This document shows, in pieces, positions 33,139 through 45,395 of a DNA stretch of 64,000 bases. Origin of the DNA: Pogostemon cablin. Taxonomy: Eukaryota; Streptophyta; Magnoliopsida; Lamiales; Lamiaceae. How positions within the stretch are numbered: the first letter of the stretch is position 1; every line of letters begins with the position of its first letter. The stretch lies in contig CM042997.1 of NCBI GenBank assembly GCA_023678885.1, positions 26,480,064-26,544,063 on the forward strand, in the 5' to 3' direction. The notes beneath the pieces are model-generated. The model worked only from the letters and a program-made list of their open reading frames with translations, was not told the origin of the DNA and did not search any database. A program made the position numbers and the translations under genes.

Positions 33139-33721
33139 TATATGATATTATACTGTGCTTTCTTTTACTTTTACATCCTTATATTCAAGACTAAAATTTA
33201 TTTATGTTTTTTAATATTTATGTCTTTCAAATAAAATGTAGGTATACATTGCAAGACCCTTATTTATATATATATATATATATATTTATGATTGTTATAT
33301 GAATTAAGTCAAACATTAGACTGCAATGTTGAAAATATTTTTGCATTGTGTTTTCAATATATTATTAATGTGAGGTTGACTATACACATGAATATGAGAA
33401 AATGACAAAAGAATTGTGTGACTACTCCACATTTATATTCAATTTACTTAGTTTGATTTATTGTTATTAATGATTAAATTCGTAAAATATGTTATTATTA
33501 AATTGAATGAAGATATGATATGGAATAGTTTGAAAAGAGAATGGAAAAACAGCACATGTCAAAGTGGTGGGCCCTGGAAACCTCAGTTAAGTTTATCTTG
33601 GAAATTAAACGAAAATATAATCATTCTACCCCCAAGCTAATAGTTTCAAAACTCAATATTTTATAAATGCACACAAATCACGTATAAGAGTATTACGATT
33701 TTAAAGATATCATTTTTCATT

Positions 33722-33887
33722 TTGTGCGTTCGCCCCTAAGAATCTCATTTTTTTTTTTATTCACACACCCACTAATACAACTAAAAATGGGTCCTACCTC
33801 CACTAATACAACTACCCACTACACATTAAATTATAATACTCCCCCGTGCCCAAAAACAAATGTTACCCAAAATCCGGACGGAGGGAG
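33722..33887. mobile_element. Stowaway MITE, left end lost
   Basis: The right terminus (CCGGACGGAGGGAG followed by TA) and the usual interior (ACACCCACTAATACAACTA, given twice) are clear, but no matching left terminus is found. The left limit is approximate. Confidence 0.5.
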
Positions 33888-34150
33888 TATATTTTATCAA
33901 TTTTCAAATAATTTTAATTGAATATTGTAAATTTAAAATTGAATATTTAGTTTATTGATAATTTTTTTAATAAATTAAATACAAATTAAAGGAGTATTTG
34001 GTAATTTTACACCACAGGAGTATATTAATTATCCCGTTCTCTTTTTCACAAAGAAAAAAGAACTATTTTTAATGGTGATAGTAACTAAATATTTTACTAC
34101 TTTAAATTTACATGGAACTGGTTCTACCACTATGATTATGTATAGTACTA

Positions 34151-34328
34151 CTCCCTCCCCCACCGAAAGTGTGCGTCCCATTCAAAAGTTTTCATTTTTC
34201 ACGTTTAGTAAAAGTGTCATATATATGGTTCATCACTCACTATTAATACAACTACACATAAAATAATAATATTTTTTAATTTATGCACAAAAAGCAATTG
34301 GTGACATTTGGACGGGACGAAGGGATAC
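34151..34328. mobile_element. Stowaway MITE
   Basis: Starts CTCCCTCCCCCACCGAAAGTG after TA, with interior AATACAACTACACATAAA and end GGACGGGACGAAGGGAT. The right terminus has point changes, so the last bases are uncertain. Confidence 0.65.
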
Positions 34329-34464
34329 TATAATGAAAGGTAATTTACACTATATTAAGATGCGATTATTATTATAAAAAGTGGAGTGTTTTTGTTATTA
34401 ATAAATTTTTTCAAATAGAGTTCTTTTTCATTCGAGAAAGTGCATCGTAATCTCGATTGCATAT

Positions 34465-34566
34465 TAATATCCCTCTTTATCCTATTTCAACCTTATTGAC
34501 CTACAGTATGATATTTAATATCCCTCTTTATCCTATTTCAACCTTATTGACCTACAGTATGATATT
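34465..34566. repeat. 51-bp perfect tandem duplication
   Basis: Two adjacent identical copies of a 51-bp unit containing ATCCCTCTTTATCCTATTTC. No differences are visible, so the duplication is recent. Confidence 0.9.
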
Positions 34567-34929
34567 CCAATATATTTTGAATGTGTTTAAATAAGAATAA
34601 TTTTGTCTTGAAGCATAATTAATGACTTAAACAAGCCTGTAAGTTAGATTAAAATCTTTCTTATATATAAATAGGTTTAAAAAATATATATTATAATAAT
34701 TTTCCTATGTTCTAAACTTTAAAGGATGTTTTAGTGAGACAGAAGTTTATATGGTAATATGGTAAAACAATTGGCTATGCAATATTTGAGCCCAAATAAT
34801 CACATACTGCTTTTCTCATATGGATGGGCTTACAGTATAATCCAAATAACCAAATCTAAGTTTAACTGATTTATATGGGCTTTATATTCCTAAATTATCC
34901 ATTGGGCTTTGATTTAGAACTAGTCTACT

Positions 34930-36473
34930 TAGGGGTGGACGAAATTACCGAAAAATCGGTATACCGCATTTATCGTACCGTAAAATAACGAACTTATCGA
35001 AAATTTCAGCATACCGAAAATTTCGGTACGGTATGATATCGTACCGATTTTTTCGGTTCGGTATCGGTAAGAGAATTTTTAAAAATCGGTATTTCGGTAT
35101 ATACCGAAATACCGAAATATTTATCGGTATTTCGGTATATACCGGTATACCGAAATATTAATTAAATTAATATTAATAATAATTATAAATAATTATATAT
35201 AAATTAAATTAATTTAGTTTTTTTAACTTATATCTATTAAATTAATTTAGTTTATTTATCAGTATACTACTGTGTTCTAACTTCTAAGGGTGAGAAATTA
35301 GAATTGAACCCTAGCTAGCAGCCGTATTCCTCAACCCTCGCCGCTCTCGTCAAACCCACAACCGCCCTCACTCCGATCGGTAAGTTGCTCCAACTTTCTA
35401 TTTCATCCGCCTCCACCACGTCCGCCATGCTCCCCTCTCCGATACGACGGTATGGCTTCTCTCTCTTCCTCACAGCTCTCTCTCTCCTCCTCCCTTATTC
35501 TTGGCACCACGTTCTCTTTACCATCCATTTCTTCATCCTCGAGGTCTTTCATCAGCTCTGTAACATCGATAGTCTTTGGTTCTTGATTTTGAAAAGTGTT
35601 CTGATTGACCTGATTCTCTGGGTGTTCTTGAATGGGCGTTAATGGAGGACGAGAAATTGGGATCGATTTCTGAGGGGATGTGTACGGATATCCATCCAAT
35701 GCGTTCACCTGGAGGATTCTTTTGGGTTTCAAGTGCTCGATTGATTTGATCGTTTGCAGTTTCTTTGGGAGCTTTCCTTTCACCCCCTTCATCTGTTGTT
35801 TCCCGTTGGGATCCGAATTCGAGATTTGAATCTAGATGGGTAGAGTGATTTAGGGTTCGTAAATTGGGGTTCGAAAATGGAGGTAGAATTGGATTAAAGG
35901 TGAATACGTTGTGGTTCCATGAGCAGCAGCAGAGATGGAAAAAAGGGAGGAGATGATGACAGAGAGCTAAAATGCTAATGCCTTGTTAACTCTTCTCTCC
36001 ATTACTTCAATTTTTGTCTTATAAATCTCACCATCTTTATTGCAGCATCTTTTTTGGAACTGAACATCTTTTTTGAAACTTTGATAATAATTGTCAATCT
36101 TATTTTGTGTTTTAACTAATGCAGAGTATTCGAATATAAATATTTCAATTCTTATCATATTTTTGATGTAATTATTTTTTTTATCACTTTCTGGATGTAA
36201 TTATAGAATTACAATCTGCTTTAATTTTAATTCAATATGAAGCCATATTGTTTGGTATTTTTGTGTTATGTTTCGGTATATTGGTAAGAATCAATGTTTC
36301 GGTATTCGGTAAAATTCGGTATTGCCAACTAGTGTACCGAAATTTCGGTATACCGAATTTCGGTATACCGAAATTTTCGGTACGGTACCGGTATAAATTT
36401 TTAAATACCGAAAATTTCGGTACGGTATACGGTATGCATGAAAATTTTCGGTATACCGTACCGACCAGCCCTA
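34930..36473. mobile_element. non-autonomous hAT element carrying a host-like gene fragment
   Basis: Ends are TAGGGGTGG and CCAGCCCTA, imperfect inverses. The perfect 8-bp duplication AGTCTACT flanks it (34,922-34,929 and 36,474-36,481), the hAT hallmark. About 230 bp at each end is filled with palindromic words such as CCGAAATTTCGGTATACCG and GTACCGGTAC. The middle (about 35,280-36,000) is GC-richer and gene-like. No transposase is present. Confidence 0.88.
35403..35792 (-). pseudogene. captured 5' end of a host gene (glutaredoxin-family-like N-terminus?)
   Basis: On the minus strand an ATG at 35,792 opens a 129-codon frame beginning MKGVKGKLPKKLQTIKSIEH, with ILQVNALDGY near residue 27 and DVTELMKDLEDEEMD followed by KENVVP near 77-96. 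About 180 bp upstream reads like a 5' UTR. From memory the MKGVKGK...ILQVNA...ELMKDLEDEE...KEN pattern resembles the N-terminus of a plant glutaredoxin-domain protein family; I cannot verify this. The C-terminal 30 residues look like random read-through. It probably arose by capture of a first exon, not as an independent gene. A plus-strand stretch at 35,300-35,400 may be a second captured piece. Confidence 0.5.
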
Positions 36474-36602
36474 AGTCTACTGATCTACATTTCATAATGG
36501 AGATTAATTTTAAAACTTAATTTAATAATTTATATCGTCTAGCTCAACCCTAATTGAACTCCAAAATTAATTATCTAAATCTACTTGATTATATCGACAA
36601 AA

Positions 36603-37725
36603 CTAGTATTATGCCCGTGCATCGCACGGGAAAATATATTAATTTTAAATTAAATTAAGTATAATTTTAATTTAAATAAAACAATATGTATATAAAGTTA
36701 AATAAAATATAAATATATGCATGTCTTTCATTAAATATGATAATATATCAAGTTAATTAATAATTTTATAATAATTAAATAAATTTAATAATGTAACTTA
36801 TTTTGGAAATATAATAAATTAAATAATTTTAATAATGCAAATTATTTTTGGAAATATATTAAATTTTAGAGTAGAAATCCGATGTGCAAACATGCATATA
36901 TGAACAATTTTAATCTTTAGATTCCAAGTTTATTTACTTATATTCACAATTACAAAGGTGAAAATCTTATTCCATTCTTAAGAGTTAAAAGAAAAAATTT
37001 GAAATAAAAAATAATTCCAATTTATGTTTGAAAATAAAATTAAATGATATGGAAATAAAACACCATACATATATATATAGAATGATTGAACTTTAGTAAC
37101 GTAACAAATATTCTAACTACAACAATGAACTATTAATAATGAAAGGGTATGAATAGAAGGATCATAATTATTAAAATTTAAGATTATATCGGACATTAAA
37201 TACAATAAAAAATAAATAAAAATATTAAGAATATGATAATTTTAAATTTAAGATTATATATACTTTAAGACCCATCCTATAATTCATACTCATATTAATT
37301 AGCATGAATCCATTAAATAAAAATATTAATTAATTAAATAAATAGAGATATGTAAAATAAGTTAAACATTTTCATTAATAAATGAAAAGAGTTTGGTAAG
37401 AGAAACTTGTAAAGAATAGTGTAAAAGAAACCTCTATAATTCCTACCCTTATAATATTTTTTTATAAAATTTAATTATTTCATAAATTAAGTCAAATATT
37501 TCTATAAATAAATTAATTAAAGAGTTGCATAAATCATGGTATGTAATTTATGTAAATATATAGTTATTCAATTTAAAAATAAATTCATTAATGGATTTCA
37601 AATTTAGAAACTTAAATAGATTAAAAGAAATATTAAAAGAAATGTGTGAGTGCATAATAGACTGCCACATCGCCTGGAGTATACAACACTTGGAGTAAAA
37701 AAACTCTTAATTAGTATATGTAAGA
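36603..37725 (-). mobile_element. non-autonomous Helitron
   Basis: On the minus strand it begins TCTTACATATACTAATTAAG after an A and ends with a hairpin CCCGTGCgatGCACGGG, then CATAATACTAG before a T. TC start, hairpin about 7-10 bases before CTAG, and insertion between A and T without duplication are the Helitron rules. The 1.1-kb interior is AT-rich and non-coding. It begins about 120 bp beyond the hAT element. Confidence 0.78.
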
Positions 37726-38092
37726 TTGGATGCGATGATTAATGACACTTAATCAATTGGACACTCACAATTAGGGATCATAATTGAACTAGGTATTGTC
37801 TTTAAACTTCATTAGAAACGGTGTGAGTAGTTCTAAACATATTTAAAATGGATATAATTTTTATTTTTTTAAATTCTCATTATATATCATGAGTATGGTC
37901 CATATCATGAGATATTTTATATATTTAATTTAATCAGAGTAGAACATTTATTATATTTATTTTTAAATTATATTAAAATAAAAAGGTTTTTGTAATATTT
38001 ATTATATAGTTAAGTAGAATTTTATTCAAATAACAATTTAAATACTATATATGAATTAAAATTATAAACATATTAAAATGAAAAAAATTATA

Positions 38093-38174
38093 CTCCCTCC
38101 GTCCCAGTTAAATGGAGACAGTTACCTATAGTTTATAATAAGGTAGTGTTCGCAATGCACTGGGACAGAGGGAG
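38093..38174. mobile_element. 82-bp Stowaway MITE
   Basis: CTCCCTCCGTCCCAGTTAAA... to ...GCACTGGGACAGAGGGAG, with TA at 38,091-38,092 and 38,175-38,176. Very compact; almost all terminal repeat. Confidence 0.88.
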
Positions 38175-38754
38175 TATATAGTAGTGGAAAATTACTTAAT
38201 CAACGTCATGAATTTATACAATAAACTTTTTTTGTATATATATATTGCACGAAACTCGGTGTAATTGCACATGAAATTGTAAAGATACATTGAATTAGAT
38301 AGGTCACAAGATTAATTATCGATTCATTATTTATTTACCAATTATTAATTTTTACCAAAATAATAATAGTAAGGTTGAAAAAAATGTCGAAAACCCCTCC
38401 GTAAAAAAAGGGTGAGAATATGGAAAATGGGAGACAAAAATATGAACAAAGGGACAATGCAAAACTAGTTCTTTTTTGATGTCGAGTGGTTTGTTTACTA
38501 CTAATTTTGTCTCCATTCATGGTATCTATCTTTATCTTAATTACTTCTAATTATATCCTTGATTATGAATATCATCTAAGTTTTATCTATAAAATAGGTT
38601 AATAGTATAGTATAGTAATTAATAATTTAAGAATTCAACTCATGTATGTCAATGAACCGACACAATTAAATTTGTTTTGGTAATCGATCACTTCGTGTGC
38701 AACTTATGAATCTTTATTTATAGGGTTCAATTTGTTTATGGATTGTGAAATTTT

Positions 38755-39060
38755 ATTTATTTATTTATTCAGGAAAAGGGAATTTCATTTTAATTGGGTA
38801 TGAGAAATACCCACAAAATTACAAAGTACATCCAAAAGAATTAATCAAACATATCAATCTAAATTTAAAACAACCAAACTGATTATCTATATCTCCAAGA
38901 ATCTTAAAACCAAACAAAGCAGCGAATTACATAAGATGACCAAGAAGATAAACTGATCATTCTCTATAATATGATTCATGAATGATCTTCCTCTTCTTCC
39001 AAGCATATCAAGATCATAATTGAGCTTTTACTTCATCTACTATATTCCGTGCTTCCCATT
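38755..39060 (-). other. possible LINE 3' remnant
   Basis: The minus strand gives peptide-like scraps (IVDEVKAQL, then WKKRKIIHE) before a tail, reminiscent of the end of plant L1 ORF2. There are stops, and no catalytic domain is present. This is a weak call. Confidence 0.25.
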
Positions 39061-39182
39061 TACCCTCATTAAATACTATATCAAAATTTTATTGGTTGCA
39101 TTATTTGGCTGAAATCTTTCATTTAAAGGAACATTTCGAAATTAATAAACTAAAGGAAGCAACACTTCATCTATCATGGGTG

Positions 39183-39355
39183 TGTTTTACGTTTTTTTAA
39201 TTAATTACTATAAAAAGAACATTTTTTTGAGACGTTTAGATTTGTACACACGATTTTTAGGACACTAAGTGTTTTACGTTTTTTTAATTAATTACAATAA
39301 AAAGAACAATTTTTTTGAGACGGTTAGATTTGTTCCCACGATTTTTAGGACACAA
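39183..39355. repeat. 87-bp imperfect tandem duplication
   Basis: Two copies of a unit containing TGTTTTACGTTTTTTTAATT and CGATTTTTAGGACAC, offset by 87 bp, with several substitutions. Confidence 0.85.
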
Positions 39356-42011
39356 ATTTTATCCAAACGATTAATAGGTGCCATGAATAATTTGTATATA
39401 TGTATATTAAAATATTGTCATGCATCACAACACATGGAACATGACATGGCGATCGATTGAGAAATCTATGCTAAATCTGCCTCCCCAGATTGAAAAACAC
39501 CCAACTCCTCATATACCATATTGTCGGAATCTTATGTTAATAATTAATTACGCACTAATTAATTAATTAATTAATTATGTAGAATATCAACGATGGGGGC
39601 AGTGAGTATCTAGTGTTCCTAGGATGAACAAATTATGTCCTCTCATTTTCTAATTTCACTACCATCAAATATGGTACAATGAATTCACTCGTAATTAAAA
39701 TTTGGAAATTATTTAATTAAATTGGTACAATGAATCACGAAATTATGTTCAAATTTTCTTCTTCTTAAAAGTAATGCATATTAAAAGAATAAATAAATAA
39801 ATATTAGACACTTGCTAATTACTCCCAAGTTTAAAGGGATAGTTGGATTAAAGTTTTGAATTGATATATATCATTTGAACATGTGTGCTCATATTTTTAT
39901 TCATTTTTATTTAATATTTTATATATATTTCTTAATTAAAGTATAACATTTTTAGTTTTAGTTTATCATTAAATAACGAATAGAAAATTTGCTAAAAATT
40001 TATTAATAAAGTGTATAAATTTATAATTAATTAGTGATATTATATTTTTATTCATTAGTTTATATTTTATTTAGATCTTCACTTAGTTTCACCTATTTCG
40101 TATCCCGTTCAATTGAAAAAAAAAATTAGACACTAAATGAATAGTTAACTTATCTTTCAAACCTTGAATTAAATAGAAGATATTTATGTGAATGGTAATA
40201 TAATTTTAAGTACTTATAGTGTAATAAATAGATTAAATGAACCAAACATATACAATAATTAGGGGTTATTAATTATTATGATTAGAGAGTTGTAAAATCA
40301 TGTTATAATCAGACCTTATTGTATAAGTAGCTAATCCCAATTAAAAAAAGCATTACTATGTCATTGGTTAAGCTAGCATGGCTACCTTGTGTTGAAGAGA
40401 CAACCAATACATCATTAAAAAGAAATGTTAAAAGTACAATTCCTAGGAGCCTTTCTAGGTAAAATGTAAACACATATGGGACAACTTAATTACATGCAAA
40501 TGAGCCAAGAAAAATATTTTTTCACTTAATACTGTAATTTATCTTTGTCAAACCCTTATTTAAATGGAATTCTATGATTTTCATTTAAATTTTATTATAT
40601 CCTATGTATTATTAAAATTTAAATTAAAATGATATCACAAAATTTACACTATAAACTCAGTTCATATAAAAGTAATTCTTTTACCTTTTAGGTGATGTCT
40701 GATTCCGATTTAATTATCCGGATTTAGATTTAAAAATCTCCTTAAATCTCTTTTATATTACACCTACATACCCTATTAATATTTATCCACCCTCTTACCC
40801 TACATTATCTCTCCTCAATTAATACTTTTTCTTTCTTTCTCTTTCCCCTTATCTCACCTCAATTAATACTTGATTTGACATAAAGTTTAAACATACTCTG
40901 CTTAAACCTAAAACAAACATAACCTATAGAATAACACTATTCATCGGTTTATTAAATCAACTTAAACCAAAATCAAACACCAACTTAAAGTATTGTTTGA
41001 TATACTGGAAAGGCAAAATCTCCTATGTCCTTGGGACACATGTTCCCAACTTTTCCCTTCATGTCCTATTTAATCTCATGTATTATTAGGGGTTTAAGTT
41101 GAGTTTGAAGACATGGTGTCCCCGAATATACAAGAACTAAATTGAAATTGAAAACGTGTCCCGATGACACAATATCCTCACTTGGAAAATGATCTCATTA
41201 GATATAGAAACTATATCGAATAAATTGAGACGGTGGAGTGAATCTTACATTTTTTATTTCTTACTTTCATTACTCATATTATCGCAAATAGATAATCTAC
41301 ATCGATGCTATTGAACAAAAATAAATTGAACAATATTTAATATATTAAAAATAATCGAAATATGTATAAAGGTGTACACGTGTAGGACAAAAAAATTGAT
41401 TGTGTTTCCAAATATCGTTATCTAAGTTGACATTATGATAACGTAGTACCCAAATGAGACTACAACATTGGAGATTAATTATATTAGTGTAGTTAATATT
41501 ATAATTATATTATAAATTAATAAGTAGACATCAACATTTATTATAGGTGGGCCTTCTAGCAAGAAAATAATTTATTTGTTGTCTTAATTTCCCAATACTT
41601 TCGTAAATTTCATTATTGTGTCACATTAAATTTAAATTCCAACTACTTACTAATTACGCCATTGAAAAATAATATGCATGCATGCCCTTTTTTCAAATCT
41701 TTCCCCTCATATGTTAGAGAAATGCACGATAATTCGAATGTGATTGGGTAACGTTTTTCTCACCAACTTTTTATTCATCAGTTATTTATTATTATTATTA
41801 TTTTATAAGATGGAATCAGATAATATTATAAGTACGTAATATATTTAATTTAGATTAAAAATATATTTTTGCATTATGACACGTATCATCTATTCATGGA
41901 GTAAATTGGACAGATGGTCGACTATGGAAATTGGAAGGTCACTAAAAAAAAGCATTTGCATTAAAAAAAAAAGGATTATTTTTAACTTTTCTTAAAATTT
42001 GTTTTGGTTTT

Positions 42012-42274
42012 GAGTTAATTGAAAAAAACCACGAACTTTACTCATATTGCAAATTAATTGTCACTTTTGAGAAATTACTTTGGAGAAATTGCAAAAAAAA
42101 AACCACAACTTTTAAGTATTGTTGTTAAAAAAACTCAATTTGTGACTAATAGTAGTTTTTTTTTTGTTTTTTTTTCAACAATACTTAAAGATTGTGGTTT
42201 TTTTGCAATTTCTCAAAAGTGAGGATTAATTTGTAATAGGAGTAAAGTTCGAGATTTTTTTTTGCAATTAACCC
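42012..42274. mobile_element. foldback Mutator-like MITE, copy 3
   Basis: Ends GAGTTAATTG and GCAATTAACCC; flanks TTTGGTTTT (42,003-42,011) and TTTGATTTT (42,275-42,283) match at eight of nine sites. The body matches the other two copies, with one extra partial duplication of GAGAAATT. Confidence 0.87.
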
Positions 42275-42283
42275 TTTGATTTT

Positions 42284-43860
42284 TTATTTTTCAAAATTAA
42301 TATTGCATGCTTACGAATTCGATATTTGAACTTGATGATCGTGGACAATATATAGAAAGTCTCTATTAATTGAAGTTTTGTTTATTTTTAAATTGATTCC
42401 TTAAGTTTATTAATTCACATTTTGGTTCAACTACTGTCTAACCTCGTGTAATCTAATCCATCAATGAATAAAAAAGTCAAATTTACAGGATCAAATTTTA
42501 AAAATAAAAATTAACTTAAATCAAAATCAAAATAAGAATAACTTATGTAGAGTGGATGAAATAAAATTTCTTATAAGTTTGTTAAATCCGTAGTACTATA
42601 TTTAATTTTTTTTCTTTAAACATAAATATTACTCACTCATTTGAATCAGGAAAATTTCACAATATAATATAATTTGAATAGAAACAACAAATTTTAATCA
42701 AATGAGTAATAAAAAATCAAAATGACTTTCTTATTTTAAATTAAAAAAAACACTAAGTAATAATCATTTTACGTAGAATGATTACATATCCAAATAAATA
42801 GTACGCGGTAAATCGTATAAGATAAATGACTCCTTTTTATGCTCTTCAATATTTGACTGCCTCTCTAATTATTGTTTATTTTGTTTCCAAGATTTAATAC
42901 TCTATTTTTTAGATTTTTTTAGAATTAATTTTGGTGTACTATATATATATATATACACGTACACATTACACTAATTATAAGGTCAAGTATAAATTGTGCT
43001 TGTGGTATAGTAAAAACAAAATGTAAAGCATGTCATGAAACAAATTATATGTAAAAATTTATAGCTGATGAGCTATTTTACTCTTGTAATTTATTATTTA
43101 TTTTAAGATTATAATGCTTAATACTTTTATCTTTATGATTCACTTTAATATTAATTTTTCGGTATAATTATTTTCTCAACTAAAGTGATGTACATAAAAA
43201 CTTAAAAAAGACATTGACCCGTGGTATCCTAGGAAAAAAAGAGTTCGAAAATTTTACAATAATAAAATAATGGGATGCTTAAATTAAAAGGGAAATTCTC
43301 TATACTAATATGGAAGTGAAAACTAAAAAGCACCAATTTTGTAATTTTTTTTTTTACTTCCTTTTACAGTCTTTTGACTTTATTTCTTTTTCCCTTTTGT
43401 TTCCCACGTTGTTTCTTCCTTTATTTTTACTAATAAAGCGCTTTTTTCAATATACAAAAAAAAATAATTTTAATTAAAAGAAAAAGAAAAAAACTTTTTT
43501 CATAGGATTTATAAGATTGTCGAATCACGACCGTTGAAAACAATCAAGTCAAACCTTTAAATAACGGGTCGGATCATCCGTGGTTAGACCCGGCGAAAAG
43601 GAATGGCGTGCCCCATATGCGACCCGATATCCGATGTCTGACCCGTCAGAATTTCTATTTAGCAAAAAGCAAAGGTTGAAAGGCGAAAGCTCATCCTCAC
43701 ATAATAAAGACATCACAAAATATTTACTGATTCTTTTTTTAATAATTTTTTTTCTTTTTATTCTTTTTGGCACTTTGTGTTCTTTTCTTCTTCACTTTCT
43801 TTTTGGAAGTTTCTTGTCACCATCGTAGTGTATTTTTTTTCAGTTGAATTATTTTTTTTT
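42284..43860. other. gene-free DNA; possible Helitron 5' end
   Basis: TCTCTATACTAATATGG at 43,297 looks like a Helitron 5' terminus but lacks a matching 3' hairpin and CTRR. The region 43,500-43,640 is GC-richer (GGGTCGGATCATCCGTGG). The short frames there have no domain. Confidence 0.4.
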
Positions 43861-43989
43861 GTCATTTTCAACTCACTTCTTGATAAGTTATATTTTAGCA
43901 TGATTATTTGGTGGCAATTAAAGTTTATTTGATTTAATTATATATTTTTTATGTGCTATTATTAACTTATATTGTTTGTGGGAGATAAT

Positions 43990-45149
43990 TATTTTAATTA
44001 TTTGAATTGATGTGGAAACAGATTATTAAAGGAACAAATAAGAAAACAAATCAACCAGCATATTTTTAGGAGGAGAAGAAAAAGAAATCCATGAGATATT
44101 TTTGGAAGAGAGAAATAAGGAAATAGTTCAAGTATGATTACTTGGGGATCAAGACACGAATATACATGAGAGATATTTATTTATTTTTGGGATCATGAAA
44201 TACACTATCAGATTAAAAAAGAGAGGCAGAACACGTGAATAGGGGGAGTTTAACGTGAAGTGCAGAACACAAGAGCTTCAAGGCAGATTCGTGAAGTTCA
44301 AGAACAATCAGACACAATCGGTTTTTATTATTTTTAATTTTGTTTTTATCATGAACATGCGGGGTTAATCCCATTTTCTAATTTAGGATTCGTGAATCTC
44401 CTGTAGAATTATTAATTTAATTATTAAGTGTTTTTCATTGAATCTTGTGTGGAAGCTTATTTTATTACATGCTTTGATGTTCCTTATAGTAGTTTAATAA
44501 TTATTTTGGCCTGATCAACTAATTTAATTATTTTATTGCTTAATGTTATTCTATGAACTACAATCCGTAATTGTTGTAGGAATTGGATTAAGTAACAAAT
44601 AGAGATTATTCCCTCTAGGTGTAATAGAATCTAGGTTGTATGATACCTAGCCGGATTTCGTAGTCTAGTAATCCTATATATGTTTAGAGTTTTAATGCGT
44701 TTATGAGTTCGAATCTATAGGGTCACTCATAGATAGTTCAATTTAGTGGTCGTACCCTAGTTAATGAACTTAAGAACATTCGAGTTTATTGATCGTACCG
44801 TCAATCTAGGGATTTGAGTTTGTGCACTAGGCTAGATGTTTAATTCGTATAATTAATTAATTTAGTAAACGAGAGGGGATCGACATCCTAAACTAGGCTT
44901 TTATCACTTGGTTAAGTTTATAATTAATTTTCATCTACTTGGTATTCAAAAATTAAGTTGATTTATTTTTATTGTTAATTTCAATTTTTCACCAAATCAA
45001 AACTCCCTATTTATTTATGTGTTTGAAACACTTAAGTTTAGTTAAAAAGTCATAATACTCTCTTGGGTTCGACCCGTATTTGCCAGTATACTAAATATAA
45101 GTGTGAGTCGGAATTATATTCATTTTGGTAGGCAGGCGACAGCCTACCA
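43990..45149 (+). mobile_element. probable LTR fragment of a Ty3/gypsy element
   Basis: The 3' part contains TCTTGGGTTCGACCCGTATT and ends with GGTAGGCaggcgacaGCCTACC, text I associate with the end of Athila-like LTRs; further left are CATGCGGGGTTAATCCCAT and GGGATCGACATCCTAAACTA. The last 22 bases form a perfect 7-bp stem. The start is not defined and no internal region follows, so it is probably a solo LTR or a truncated piece. Confidence 0.45.
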
Positions 45150-45229
45150 CTTCTCTTCATCCATCATTTTCATTAATTAATATTCATAAATCATATTGGC
45201 TTTTTCCATACATGAAAAATGGTATTATA

Positions 45230-45385
45230 CATTAGGGTCCCACCGCTCCTGCCTTGGGGATTGGTGGAGGAGGTCATTGTTTAACTTGTGCTTGTAAGGG
45301 GTCAAATCCATGCCAAAGATAGGATTCGAACTCCCACCCTGCAGCAATCAAGTTCAGTTGGAAGGTCTTTCCACACTGGACACTT
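45230..45385 (-). mobile_element. tRNA-derived SINE-like element
   Basis: On the minus strand GAGTTCGAATCC is a good RNA polymerase III B box, with an A-box-like TGTCCAGTGTGG about 40 bp before it. The 3' part (CCTCCACCAATCCCCAAGG then GGTGGGACCC) recurs at 3,435-3,490. No poly(A) tail or duplication is clear. It is not a functional tRNA: the cloverleaf cannot be drawn. Confidence 0.45.
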
Positions 45386-45395
45386 TTTTCGTACA

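Larger units (their letters stand above)
38177..42002. other. gene-free AT-rich DNA
   Basis: No gene is visible. It includes a tandem duplication (39,183-39,355) and a stretch at 38,755-39,060 that could be the 3' end of a LINE, listed separately. GC-rich terminal words resembling the 24,883 MITE family occur near 41,020-41,170. Confidence 0.5.

Noticed and set aside
36232..36520. 87- and 90-codon frames near the hAT right end
   Set aside because: Tyr/Arg/Phe-rich peptides (FGIPKF repeats) generated by the CGGTATACCGAAA words.
43580..43828. 82-codon frame with hydrophobic tail
   Set aside because: T-rich DNA yields the Phe/Leu run; no homology recognised.
45300..45385. tRNA gene on the minus strand
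   Set aside because: Only the B box is good; no acceptor stem or cloverleaf can be formed, so it is called SINE-like.
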